The notes under the pieces were generated by a model that saw only the letters and a list, made by a program, of their open reading frames with translations, had not been told where the DNA came from and searched no databases. Shown here in pieces: positions 51,993 through 59,771 of a DNA stretch of 64,000 nt; position 1 is the stretch's first letter, and every line of letters starts with the position of its first letter. The stretch covers positions 1 through 64,000 of IMG/VR virus record IMGVR_UViG_3300035142_000030; one strand, given 5' to 3'. This DNA comes from a virus. The position numbers and the translations under genes are program-made.

Positions 51993-52168
51993 GAGACAAC
52001 GTATGAAGTACAGGCTCAGTGTACTATATTAATTCTATTTTAATTTATCCGCTCAACTAGAGCATAACTACATATAAGCGTAATACTATGAGCCTTACTT
52101 CAAAGCTCTCAGAATATTTCACCGATAAAAATCGGCTCATATTCCTACGCTTATACGTTGTCTCGTTA
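51989..52168 (-). repeat. Gene-free palindrome, 180 bp, nested arms
   Basis: TAACGAGACAACGTAT (51989-52004) and ATACGTTGTCTCGTTA (52153-52168), perfect 16 bp. Directly inside, GAAGTACAGGCTCA pairs with TGAGCCTTACTTC with one extrahelical C. ATAAGCGTA/TACGCTTAT and CCGAT/ATCGG offer further hairpins. No gene. The plus-strand frame here is an artefact. Confidence 0.8.
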
Positions 52169-52211
52169 GTAGCAAGCGGGTTCAGTTCTCGTATCAAACA
52201 TTGTGCGTATT

Positions 52212-52242
52212 TGAAAGAAAAAGAAAAGCCCCGCCCGCTTTT
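52212..52242 (-). terminator. Leftward terminator
   Basis: Minus strand AAAAGC-GGGCGGG-GCTTTT followed by CTTTTTCTTT, 12 bases after the stop of gene 52254. Confidence 0.65.
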
Positions 52243-52253
52243 GGCAAAGCCAA

Positions 52254-52868
52254 TTAGGATAAAGCTGCAAGTAGTTCAGTTACCCACTTATTTGAATCTT
52301 CACATCTTTTCAATTCTGCATTGTGTTCTTTTGTGTGGTATTCAATATCCCAGTTGGCATCTGCAATCATATCCTTTCTAATATCAGCAGCATTTATGTT
52401 TTCTAATTGAGAATCTATCTTGCTTAACTCATCATCGTGGTACTTTGTGTCTCCATCGTGGTCAATAGTTGTCACTATCTGTTCAATCATAAATTTAGCA
52501 ATTCCTTCGTGGTCTTTTGTTGGTGGTTTGAAATCCCTTGCTTTAATTAAAAACTCATCAAGTTTAACCCTTGCTTTTTTTATTTCCTTAATTCTTTCGG
52601 TGTGATAGGTTCTACTTTCTTTTATCTGTTTTTTGCGAGAGGCAATTATTTCAGAATCGGTAAGTTTCTCAGCTTGATTTAATTTTTCATTAGCTGTTTT
52701 TAACGCTTTAATATGGTAATCGCTCGGCGTTCTTGGCACGTACTCTTTATTCATACTTTCATCTCTCATATGTATAGTTGCTCCAAAAGCTCTCATACAT
52801 TGTTTTGCAAAATCTTGGAATGTTTCGGTTGTGCCGTCAATAATTCCTGCTGTGTAACCTGTTGGCAT
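52254..52868 (-). CDS. Conserved-type hypothetical protein
   Basis: 204 residues starting MPTGYTAGIIDGTTETFQDF then AKQCMRAFGATIHMRDESMN. The rest is long charged helices. I recall this type of start from phage and genomic-island proteins, but know of no function. Has its own terminator. Confidence 0.6.
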   Translation of the reverse strand: MPTGYTAGIIDGTTETFQDFAKQCMRAFGATIHMRDESMNKEYVPRTPSDYHIKALKTANEKLNQAEKLTDSEIIASRKKQIKESRTYHTERIKEIKKARVKLDEFLIKARDFKPPTKDHEGIAKFMIEQIVTTIDHDGDTKYHDDELSKIDSQLENINAADIRKDMIADANWDIEYHTKEHNAELKRCEDSNKWVTELLAALS

Positions 52869-52914
52869 AATTTCTAATATTTAGTTATTAATAAAATTCT
52901 TTTTCCCACAAGCA

Positions 52915-53262
52915 TCAATCAAAATAAATGACTTGCTTAAATTTAGGTTCAACAAACTCAACTTTATATTCCGTATGTGGAAATTTAGATTGAACTTTTA
53001 TGTATTTGTCATTTATTTTTAATATGCTAAAATCATAATGTTCAAATGTTTCAACGTATAACTCTTTTAAATAAGTCTTATCCATAGCCCACACACAAAC
53101 TTCTTCTAACATCCACATAGCTGTATATAAGTCATTAGCTACATAAGTCAAAAACTTATTTTTAGTATCAGTTAAACTACATTTATCTCTATCAATTTTA
53201 TCCCAATGTTTATTTGCAAATTCATACATATATTCACAAATAAGTTTTTCTTCTGGTTTCAT
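52915..53262 (-). CDS. Hypothetical protein
   Basis: 115 residues, helical N-terminal two thirds (YVANDLYTAMWMLEEVCVWA) and beta C terminus (KFPHTEYKVEFVEPKFKQVI). No motif recognised. Confidence 0.5.
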   Translation of the reverse strand: MKPEEKLICEYMYEFANKHWDKIDRDKCSLTDTKNKFLTYVANDLYTAMWMLEEVCVWAMDKTYLKELYVETFEHYDFSILKINDKYIKVQSKFPHTEYKVEFVEPKFKQVIYFD

Positions 53263-53295
53263 AATTCTATAATATTTTATTTTTAGTTTAATAAA

Positions 53296-53553
53296 TCATA
53301 AATTTCGTTGTTTCTGAATGTTAATGTCAGATTTACGCTGTGTTCTGTACTCTCCATCTATTTCAAATATTTCTAGATTATTATATATTTTATGTTTAGG
53401 CTTAATCCCATCACGTACTCTAAACCATCCCATAATAGTATCACGAGGTATATTTAATAAATCCCTTAAAACACCTTTATTTTTACATAGATATTGTTCT
53501 CCTGTACTACGGTCTCTTACAAATACTTTAGTAGTTCTTCTAAATATTATCAT
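53296..53553 (-). CDS. Small DNA-binding-like protein
   Basis: 85 residues, strongly basic. KNKGVLRDLLNIPRDTIMGW followed by FRVRDGIKPKHKI could be a short helix-turn-helix. Its start overlaps the stop of the HNH-like gene 53550. Possibly a regulator or part of the nuclease system. Confidence 0.45.
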   Translation of the reverse strand: MIIFRRTTKVFVRDRSTGEQYLCKNKGVLRDLLNIPRDTIMGWFRVRDGIKPKHKIYNNLEIFEIDGEYRTQRKSDINIQKQRNL

Positions 53554-54080
53554 TTTCTTATTTGTGTAAGTGGATTAATATACTTTAGTCCCTCTTTCAT
53601 CCTATCGTGGAATTGCCTATTAAGGTATGATTGCCTGGGGTTGTTCCCAAATTTAGCAATTATCATTGCCCTCACTGCTTCTTTTGATATGCCAAGCTCT
53701 TTACCTATTTTAGTATACCACCAACGCTTATTGGTAAATAGATGATATGCCTTCTCTTTAATATCGTTGGGTATCTCTTTACCTTCAATGTTAAGTGTTA
53801 GATTCTCTTTATCGTTGTTTTGGATATCTCCGTCTTTATGTATCACTTTAGCGTGAGGGTTGAATATTCCATAAAACATCAAATATTTGAACTCATCTAC
53901 CGACACATCCACACGAAGCGAATAACCGAGCATTAATCGGTAGATGTATTTCTTATTTATAAACATCACTTTTACGGGTCTTTTCTGCTTTGTATTTAAT
54001 AGCTCTTCTTTTTTAGTGTCAAAGGTATACTTACCGATAGAAAGTGCCCCTAAACAAACGTACTGAGTTTTTAAATCCAT
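53550..54080 (-). CDS. HNH-like endonuclease with C-terminal HTH
   Basis: 176 residues. FNPHAKVIHKDGDIQNNDKE gives the H-x-D-x-D...N motif of HNH_3-type homing nucleases. The C-terminal WWYTKIGKELGISKEAVRAM is a helix-turn-helix that would add DNA specificity. Homing endonuclease or related DNA-cutting enzyme. Confidence 0.65.
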   Translation of the reverse strand: MDLKTQYVCLGALSIGKYTFDTKKEELLNTKQKRPVKVMFINKKYIYRLMLGYSLRVDVSVDEFKYLMFYGIFNPHAKVIHKDGDIQNNDKENLTLNIEGKEIPNDIKEKAYHLFTNKRWWYTKIGKELGISKEAVRAMIIAKFGNNPRQSYLNRQFHDRMKEGLKYINPLTQIRK

Positions 54081-54081
54081 G

Positions 54082-54531
54082 TTATTTATTTAAAGTTTTA
54101 ATTACTTGTCTGTAGATCTCTTTAAGAGATTCTACAGGAACGTATTTTCTCCATTTATCTCCGAATATATCAGGAAAAATATTTATTCCTTTAAAATATA
54201 AAGAGCACGCATCAGAGAATAGATAGTCACTATCAAAGTGTTTATGGAACTCCTGTTTTTCATCCATAAACCCCCTATAAAAGTTAAATAGTATAGATTT
54301 TCTATTATATACTTTGCAAGGATCAAGATTACATCCTTTTAATATTCCTTTCTCATACACAAATCTTGCATAGTCACCAAGCTCATGCATATCAGTAAAA
54401 AAAACCTTTGGATGTGTCTGTTTAGAAGATATGAACTTAAAGATTTCGCTCCAGCAATGAGAAATTACAGTCTTAGGAATATCTTTTCTTCTGGATACTA
54501 TTTGAATAGTTGTTGGATGTAGTAGCCTCAT
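54082..54531 (-). CDS. Hypothetical protein
   Basis: 149 residues, aromatic and Cys-containing (CNLDPCKVYNRKSILFNFYR). One base from the HNH-like gene, so co-transcribed. No family recognised. Confidence 0.5.
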   Translation of the reverse strand: MRLLHPTTIQIVSRRKDIPKTVISHCWSEIFKFISSKQTHPKVFFTDMHELGDYARFVYEKGILKGCNLDPCKVYNRKSILFNFYRGFMDEKQEFHKHFDSDYLFSDACSLYFKGINIFPDIFGDKWRKYVPVESLKEIYRQVIKTLNK

Positions 54532-54583
54532 AACTATAATTTTTGTGCAAGATACAATTAATTTTCATAAAAGTCAAATAGTA

Positions 54584-54796
54584 TTACAAATAATCTAAAA
54601 TTAACTTAAACATTATCTGACTATTAAAGTTGTTTAAAGAGTCTTTATTCCTATAAACATAGACTAAGAATTGTTTTCTCTGTAGGACATTTAATTGAGA
54701 TACCCCCATCTCAAATCCTATATAATCTTGATCCTTAAAAATATCAATTAAAGAATCAAAATATAAATCCTGTTGTTCTTTTGAATCGAATCTCAT
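54584..54796 (-). CDS. Hypothetical small helical protein
   Basis: 70 residues (MRFDSKEQQDLYFDSLIDIF, then KDQDYIGFEMGVSQLNVLQR). Soluble, helical. Unknown. The 192 bases upstream (54797-54988) hold nothing clear. Confidence 0.45.
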   Translation of the reverse strand: MRFDSKEQQDLYFDSLIDIFKDQDYIGFEMGVSQLNVLQRKQFLVYVYRNKDSLNNFNSQIMFKLILDYL

Positions 54797-54988
54797 AAAA
54801 TGCTTTTTTAATAGTTAGTATTTTTATTTTGCTTTTTATATTCCTTTTAAAATATTAGTTTCATTGTTAATATTAAGAAGAACGCATTAAATTCTAATTT
54901 GCGTTTAAAATTATTAACCATCTCTTATTGTCAATATGTAATTTTGCGTCATTGTTAAGTATTATAATCAAATCTTAGTTACCTTTAT

Positions 54989-55186
54989 TTACCCATTAGA
55001 ACGTATATAATACAAGTTAGTGCATTTTGATATATACATACTACTTTCAATAGTTATTGGATTAGAAGCGTTAAAATGTGCCTTAATTAGTTTACTAAAC
55101 ATATAACTATCTATTTTATGATATTCTGGTATTAAATGCCCATATATAGATAGTATCTTTTTTATATGTTCCTTATCTAGTTTCAT
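54989..55186 (-). CDS. Hypothetical small protein
   Basis: 65 residues, helical (KLDKEHIKKILSIYGHLIPE). Unknown; leftward array context. Confidence 0.45.
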   Translation of the reverse strand: MKLDKEHIKKILSIYGHLIPEYHKIDSYMFSKLIKAHFNASNPITIESSMYISKCTNLYYIRSNG

Positions 55187-55238
55187 AATCTGAGAATTAT
55201 AATTCTTTTGCGTTTCCCATTTTATCGATGATTTTTAG

Positions 55239-55445
55239 TTAATATTTAAGTAATTCATTATTTAAGCCGTCTATACGACCTTTACAAAACTTAATCTGCT
55301 CGTTTATTTTGTGATATGTATCACAAGCAAAATTACCGTGAAGATTTACGTCAGTATTATATATTCCTTTTATTTTTTTCAAAGCAGCAATACTTTTTTC
55401 ATATTTTCGAATATTTTCTTTAATAATTAATTTTCTTGGTTTCAT
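55239..55445 (-). CDS. Hypothetical basic helical protein
   Basis: 68 residues, basic start (MKPRKLIIKENIRKYEKSIA) and helices ending RIDGLNNELLKY. Unknown. Confidence 0.45.
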   Translation of the reverse strand: MKPRKLIIKENIRKYEKSIAALKKIKGIYNTDVNLHGNFACDTYHKINEQIKFCKGRIDGLNNELLKY

Positions 55446-55551
55446 AATTTTAATATTTAAATTTATTTTTAGTTAATACTTCGGTTATAGATATAACGGT
55501 TTCTATTCGTTAATATATAGTATATAACAATTAATTGAATAGTGTATCAAT

Positions 55552-55565
55552 TCAGAGGGTTTAAA
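55552..55565. repeat. Dispersed inverted repeat, left copy
   Basis: TCAGAGGGTTTAAA; its complement TTTAAACCCTCTGA is at 58984-58997, and CAATTC continues the match beyond a 2-base gap. Confidence 0.6.
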
Positions 55566-55588
55566 CGTCCTTTATTCGTAAAGGCAGA

Positions 55589-55852
55589 TTAATAAAATTT
55601 AACTATATTTATACAATACATTAACGACCAAGTTTTGAAACCGTAACAAATTGCCTGGATTTTGCTTTTAATCTGATTTTTTAGCCTCTTTTCTGTCTCT
55701 TTTGGTTTAGTTTCGATATAATCAAACTCTGCTGTGCTAGACAATAAACAGCTATGTGTTATTGGGGTGAGATTAAAGCCAAAACAATGCAACATTGGAA
55801 AGGATTTTTCCAATAACACAAGCTGAATATTTAGTTTCTTTGTATTCTGCAT
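55589..55852 (-). CDS. Uncertain hypothetical protein
   Basis: 87 residues (MQNTKKLNIQLVLLEKSFPM). A good leftward promoter element lies 23 bases upstream, which is the main support. The sequence is Cys/Phe-rich in the middle and basic at the end. It may be a remnant. Confidence 0.35.
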   Translation of the reverse strand: MQNTKKLNIQLVLLEKSFPMLHCFGFNLTPITHSCLLSSTAEFDYIETKPKETEKRLKNQIKSKIQAICYGFKTWSLMYCINIVKFY

Positions 55853-55874
55853 TATTTTAACTTAATCTCAAATG

Positions 55875-55882
55875 CAAATATA
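55875..55882 (-). promoter_or_regulatory. Leftward -7 element TATATTTG
   Basis: Minus strand TATATTTG followed by CATTTGAG, 23 bases from the ATG of 55852. Confidence 0.55.
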
Positions 55883-55978
55883 CAAAATATATCAATACCC
55901 TATTTTTTAGTAAATGTAAGAACGTTTGTTTAATATTTTTTATCTGTTCATTGTCGCTGAACAAACAAAATAAATGAA

Positions 55979-56167
55979 CTAATAAGCTAAATTATAATAA
56001 ATAGATGGTTCGCTAGTCACATTATATATATAACTTCCACACTTAACAAGAAGAACATCTTTACCATAATATTTATCTTTCATTCCTTTTATACTGCCTG
56101 ATGCGCTAAAATTAGGTAAATCCTTTACTTTGTCGTAAAATTCAGCTTTTAAATATTTTGTTTTCAT
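55979..56167 (-). CDS. Hypothetical small protein
   Basis: 62 residues, basic N terminus (MKTKYLKAEFYDKVKDLPNF) and beta C terminus. Unknown. Confidence 0.45.
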   Translation of the reverse strand: MKTKYLKAEFYDKVKDLPNFSASGSIKGMKDKYYGKDVLLVKCGSYIYNVTSEPSIYYNLAY

Positions 56168-56196
56168 AATTTCATAATTTTAGTTAATAATTTTGC

Positions 56197-56256
56197 GCCC
56201 CTATACCGAATCGAACGGCCTTCCTTATTATTTCGGACACTCCAAGTATTAGAGGC
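56197..56256 (-). ncRNA. Truncated tRNA-like remnant
   Basis: On the minus strand GCCTCTA (56256-56250) can pair with TAGGGGC (56203-56197) as a 7-bp acceptor with one G-U. A T-arm-like segment GCCG-TTCGATT-CGGT comes before the 3' half. Only 60 nt, with a single internal hairpin and no D arm. Probably a decayed tRNA, if tRNA at all. Confidence 0.3.
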
Positions 56257-56262
56257 TTATTT

Positions 56263-56364
56263 TTAGCCTAAATAATGAACCATTAAACCAAACAGATATA
56301 AAACTATCAGAATAGATAAAAATATCATTAAATAGGCTAATATATAGTTAAATTTGTGTTTCAT
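56263..56364 (-). CDS. 33-residue membrane peptide
   Basis: MKHKFNYILAYLMIFLSILI then VLYLFGLMVHYLG: a single membrane helix. It directly follows gene 56366 leftward. Small size, but composition is clear. Confidence 0.45.
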   Translation of the reverse strand: MKHKFNYILAYLMIFLSILIVLYLFGLMVHYLG

Positions 56365-56365
56365 T

Positions 56366-56644
56366 TTATAACATCTTACTTTTGCATCCTTGATAAGTAT
56401 AATTTGTGTGTAGTAATTCGTCTTCTGATACTTCAAACACAGCTACGTGATTTGTGTCTTCACAAAAGTGCTTATACTCCCAAGCTTGTTTTGCTGTTTC
56501 TGGTTCGTTGTCCGTGCCTTCCGGGCAGAAGTCTGTTTCTTCATACATTCTTTTAAATTCCTGTTCAATTTCTTGTAAATTATCACTTGCAAACACTTCT
56601 TTTGCAATTTGTTGTCCCGATTTATAAATTCCTATTTTATACAT
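56366..56644 (-). CDS. Hypothetical acidic protein
   Basis: 92 residues (MYKIGIYKSGQQIAKEVFAS), acidic, Cys-containing. It looks like a small alpha/beta domain that modifies or binds something in the host, but no match comes to mind. Confidence 0.5.
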   Translation of the reverse strand: MYKIGIYKSGQQIAKEVFASDNLQEIEQEFKRMYEETDFCPEGTDNEPETAKQAWEYKHFCEDTNHVAVFEVSEDELLHTNYTYQGCKSKML

Positions 56645-56664
56645 AACATTAAATCTTTTAAGGG

Positions 56665-56835
56665 TTAAAAAATAATACTAAGAATAGTTAAGCCAATTAT
56701 AAATGATAATACAATAGCTTTTAATGTACGAACATTCTTTTTAGTAATTAGTTCGTGTTGCTTTTTGAGTTCCATAACAGATATATTATTGTTATCTGCT
56801 ATAATTCTTAATTCTTGTTTAGTTAAGTTTTTCAT
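56665..56835 (-). CDS. 56-residue tail-anchored membrane protein
   Basis: MKNLTKQELRIIADNNNISV then a basic stretch and a C-terminal helix LKAIVLSFIIGLTILSIIF. Too short for standard cut-offs; start and stop fit tightly between neighbours. Confidence 0.5.
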   Translation of the reverse strand: MKNLTKQELRIIADNNNISVMELKKQHELITKKNVRTLKAIVLSFIIGLTILSIIF

Positions 56836-56846
56836 AGTTGTATAGT

Positions 56847-57071
56847 TTAGTGTAAAACTTTATGTAATATTTTACCATTCCTTAAATAATTAAAATAGTT
56901 ATCGTGAGAATCGTAAGGAAATAAACTATTTCCTTTATTGTCCTGTGTAATTTTACAACCACATACATAGTCTATATGTATTTGTAGTTGTTTTAAACTA
57001 AATTTTGGATGTACATTGTCGTTAAAACTATCAAGACAATCAATAATGTGTTTATCGTTTATAATTTTCAT
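56847..57071 (-). CDS. Hypothetical small protein
   Basis: 74 residues (MKIINDKHIIDCLDSFNDNV). Its ATG overlaps the stop of gene 57071 by one base. Unknown. Confidence 0.5.
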   Translation of the reverse strand: MKIINDKHIIDCLDSFNDNVHPKFSLKQLQIHIDYVCGCKITQDNKGNSLFPYDSHDNYFNYLRNGKILHKVLH

Positions 57072-57733
57072 TATATTTTAGATATTTCAAAAACATCAAA
57101 AGTTTTTCCGCTTGCAATAGTTTTAAAACTAAAACCTACTTTTTGCATAATATCATCATAACAAGAAACGCCTACACCACCTTCTAAATGTGGTAAAATA
57201 CCATAACCAATACCATAACTAAATAATTCATGATTTTTAGTCTCAATATTAATATCTTTTAAAGTATAAAGTAATTTTCTAAAAGATAAACTTTGATTTA
57301 CTGCTTTTGCTACTGCTACACTTTCCTTGTCATAGCCGCACCCAGAAATAGAACCAGAGTTAAAATGCTCGCATGTTCCATCGGTATAAAATACTGTTGC
57401 TTCTGCTGTTGGATTTTTCCCCCACATTTGGGACTTTTTCCACTCAACACTAATTGTAATGATTTTTAATTCTTTTGCGCTTTTAACTTGTTCAATGTGG
57501 CTTAATTGATCATTTAGTTTTTTAGCAGCTTTTTTATTTAATCTTTTAATTAAATAGTCTTTTAATTGGTCAACATTTTCCCAATCTCTATTCCTACTAC
57601 TTGCAGGTATTAAATTATTGTAATACCATTTATTAAGAATATCCTTTATTGATGTTTCTTTTTTAAGATCGCTTAAACTCTCGTTTAACTCTCTTTTATT
57701 TTCTTCTGTGATGTGATTAATTAAATTTTTCAT
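57071..57733 (-). CDS. Hypothetical protein with G-C-G-Y-D-K motif
   Basis: 220 residues. N-terminal helical third, then a beta-rich domain with FNSGSISGCGYDKESVAVAK, a segment I associate with a conserved phage and mobile-element family of unknown function (S-G-C-G-Y-D-K-x-S-x-A-x-A). The C terminus contains GYGILPHLEGGVGVSCYDDI. No catalytic claim. Confidence 0.55.
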   Translation of the reverse strand: MKNLINHITEENKRELNESLSDLKKETSIKDILNKWYYNNLIPASSRNRDWENVDQLKDYLIKRLNKKAAKKLNDQLSHIEQVKSAKELKIITISVEWKKSQMWGKNPTAEATVFYTDGTCEHFNSGSISGCGYDKESVAVAKAVNQSLSFRKLLYTLKDINIETKNHELFSYGIGYGILPHLEGGVGVSCYDDIMQKVGFSFKTIASGKTFDVFEISKI

Positions 57734-58090
57734 AGCTGTAAATTTTAGTTGTTTAAATCTTTAGCAATATTACAACCGATATTTCAAAAAAACAAATTTA
57801 TTTTTAATGATTTTGTAAAATATTTTAAGGCCATTAATTAAAATACGCATAAATAAAGGCTTTAAACCATAAACATAGAATGATTTTAAATTAATAAATC
57901 TTTAAGGGACATAAACACACCTTATATATATAAGAACTAATACGCATGAAAAAATAATGCCCTGAAACCATTATAAAGTATAAAAAAATGAAAATAAATT
58001 AAAAATAATTAATAAAATACTTGACTTATATAATAATTTATTTATACATTTGCAGAATAAAACTAAATATTAATTTAAAACTATAGAGAT
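57734..58090. promoter_or_regulatory. Divergent regulatory region
   Basis: 357 bases without a gene between divergent blocks. Leftward: TAAATTTG on the minus strand (57800-57793). Rightward: the promoter at 58021-58052. A perfect palindrome CTTATATATATAAG (57921-57934) and ACGCATAAA (57845) with ACGCATGAA (near 57944) may be operator sequences. Confidence 0.5.
58021..58052 (+). promoter_or_regulatory. Rightward promoter
   Basis: TTG (58021-58023), 21 bases, TACATTTG (58045-58052), ahead of gene 58091. Confidence 0.7.
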
Positions 58091-58378
58091 ATGAAACAAG
58101 AAGAGATTATACAAAACAATAAACTTATTGCTGAGTTTATGACAGGACAAAGCAAAGAATCGACAGTATTTATGGATTTGAACCGTTCTGCAAATGATTT
58201 AGAATATCATTCATCTTGGGATTGGTTAATGCCTGTAATTAATAAAATATATGAAATTCCTTTAAATCATGGGTGGTTTAGAATTAAATATATTATAGAC
58301 TCTTTTTATCCTATGGATATTGAAAAGACTTATAAAGAAGTTGTGGAGTATATTGAATGGTATAACGAAAACAAATAA
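58091..58378 (+). CDS. Conserved-type small phage protein
   Basis: 95 residues. YHSSWDWLMPVINKIYEIPL and the end TYKEVVEYIEWYNENK match a small protein very common in Bacteroidota phages and prophages (SWDWLMPV...T-x-x-x-V-V-x-F/Y-I-x-WYN). Function unknown; often early. A strong promoter precedes it. Confidence 0.7.
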   Translation: MKQEEIIQNNKLIAEFMTGQSKESTVFMDLNRSANDLEYHSSWDWLMPVINKIYEIPLNHGWFRIKYIIDSFYPMDIEKTYKEVVEYIEWYNENK

Positions 58379-58414
58379 TTAATTTATTTAAAAAAATTTT
58401 AAACATATAAGGAT

Positions 58415-58579
58415 ATGAAGACAAAAAAAGAACTACAAAAAGAAAATAAAGAATTAAAAGAATCTTTAAAAGATATAATTCGACAAGTAGAATATCCACA
58501 AAGATCATTAAGTGACAGGAATGGAATTATGATACAAAAACCAATATTAAAGATAAAAATATTAGATTTAGTTTCATAG
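58415..58579 (+). CDS. Small coiled-coil protein
   Basis: 54 residues (MKTKKELQKENKELKESLKD then IIRQVEYPQRSLSDRNGIMI). Helical, basic. Second gene of the short rightward transcript, followed by a terminator. Confidence 0.5.
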   Translation: MKTKKELQKENKELKESLKDIIRQVEYPQRSLSDRNGIMIQKPILKIKILDLVS

Positions 58580-58608
58580 TTTAATAGTTAATTTTAGTTG
58601 ATTTAAAG

Positions 58609-58636
58609 GCCTGTATTTAATCGTACAGGCTTTTTT
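58609..58636 (+). terminator. Rho-independent terminator
   Basis: GCCTGTA (58609-58615) and TACAGGC (58624-58630) followed by TTTTTT. Confidence 0.8.
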
Positions 58637-58740
58637 AATATAATATACCTCATAGGATATAAAATAGCCTTAAAAGCCTTAAATTATATCTTTTCGGGTA
58701 TAATTACACGCATAAACTAGGAATTAACAATAATTATAAC

Positions 58741-58926
58741 TATATTTGTAACTCTATTAGTAATAGTACCCAGAACCAAATAACAATTAATATGAATTAA
58801 CGAGATGTAGACCGGCCTGGCGATAAATCCAGAAGAACACACAAGAAAAGGAATTATAAAAACAAGTGTTAAACTTATTTTTATTGTACAAATAGCCTGG
58901 TTTAAATTAGATCAGGTTATTTTTTA
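58741..58926 (+). ncRNA. Candidate small RNA
   Basis: Promoter element TATATTTG at 58741-58748 and a terminator-like hairpin AGCCTG/CAGGTT plus TTTTTT at 58894-58926 would bound a transcript of about 170 nt with no gene. It contains the hairpin CTGG-CGATAAAT-CCAG. Inferred from signals only. Confidence 0.35.
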
Positions 58927-58983
58927 TGCTTAAAGATTAAGTTTATTAAGTCTAAATAAACGTTAAAAGCCTAGATATTAAGA

Positions 58984-58997
58984 TTTAAACCCTCTGA
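58984..58997. repeat. Dispersed inverted repeat, right copy
   Basis: TTTAAACCCTCTGA, complement of 55552-55565. Confidence 0.6.
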
Positions 58998-59645
58998 GAA
59001 TTGAATATTTGAAACGCTCATGCACTATGATACTGTACAGATTACTCTCAAGGACTTAAATATTAAGAACTTAAACAAATAACACGCATAAACCATAAAT
59101 CAAACATAAAATCCTTTCAAGGATATTACATATATAAGAAAGAGACAATAACAAAAAAAAACATCAATATAATAAATAATAAATACCAGCAAACTATTTA
59201 ACAATTATTATATATTTCTGTTTGCTGGATAGAATAGAGTAAGTATTTGGACAGGAAATAGATATAAATAGTATTTTAACTCCGTTAGAATTGGATATTC
59301 ATATCTATTGTGTAATATGATAGATGATATTATAAAGAATCTGTATTAAATAGATAGAATATAGTGTTATTTCAGCTAAAATATACCTTTTTGACTCACA
59401 TTTTTAGTTAAAATATCATATTTAATAATCAGGCACTTATATAATTTTGGTCTCAGTTCCACACAGCGCGAAGACCAACTTTTGAAGATTTAATATACCT
59501 CAGTTATTATCTTAGATATATAGAGAGGATTTTAACAGGATATTAGTATTATTAAAGAATGGGCAAGCTCATCAACTAATAATATATAGCATACTACTAT
59601 GTTATACCAAGTGTTTCAAAATGGAACACTTTTAGGTAAAATAAA

Positions 59646-59668
59646 CCCAACCTATTTTTTAGGTTGGG
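59646..59668 (-). terminator. Leftward terminator of the homing-nuclease gene
   Basis: CCCAACCTA (59646-59654) and TAGGTTGGG (59660-59668) form a 9-bp stem. On the minus strand TTTATTTTA follows. Confidence 0.75.
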
Positions 59669-59771
59669 AACAAAAAAGGCTGTAAGGCTTATAAATACTA
59701 AAGAATTGTGAAAAACGATAAATTGATTATTTGTCCAATAATTAGTATTTTGTTAATATGATTATGAGACA

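Larger units (their letters stand above)
47811..52168. mobile_element. Integron-cassette-like chain of palindromes with small genes
   Basis: Consecutive inverted repeats tile this stretch. Their spans are 47811-48125, 48123-48214, 48212-48673, 48671-48810, 48809-48885, 48884-49293, 49292-49370, 49369-49806, 49804-49961, 49959-50554, 50552-50933, 50931-51032, 51030-51375, 51373-51472, and after a gap 51938-51992 and 51989-52168. Each neighbour pair shares 2-4 bases (AAC, GTT, AA, TT or TAAC). Gene-bearing and gene-free units are mixed, all genes run leftward, and the gene-free ones look like attC sites. No integrase is present. Known integron cassettes are GTT-gene-AAC followed by a folded site; most units here fit that. 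Confidence 0.65.
58580..59771. other. 1.2-kb gene-free region with hairpins
   Basis: No convincing gene. It holds the 58609 terminator, a possible small RNA (58741-58926), CCAGCAAAC/GTTTGCTGG (59186-59194, 59220-59228), TTGGTCT/AGACCAA (59447-59453, 59472-59478) and the leftward terminator at 59646. ACGCATAAA occurs near 58707 and 59083, as it does at 57845. It could hold an origin or a regulatory RNA cluster. Confidence 0.5.

Noticed and set aside
47811-52168. CRISPR array
   Set aside because: The repeated parts are inverted, differ from unit to unit, have no constant spacing, and genes lie between them.
47811-52168. Series of ordinary terminators
   Set aside because: Most arms are far apart (50-600 bases), lack T runs, and end in shared AAC/GTT triplets.
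52088-52381. 97-codon plus-strand frame
   Set aside because: Covers the 51989-52168 palindrome and the terminator, and is antisense to gene 52254.
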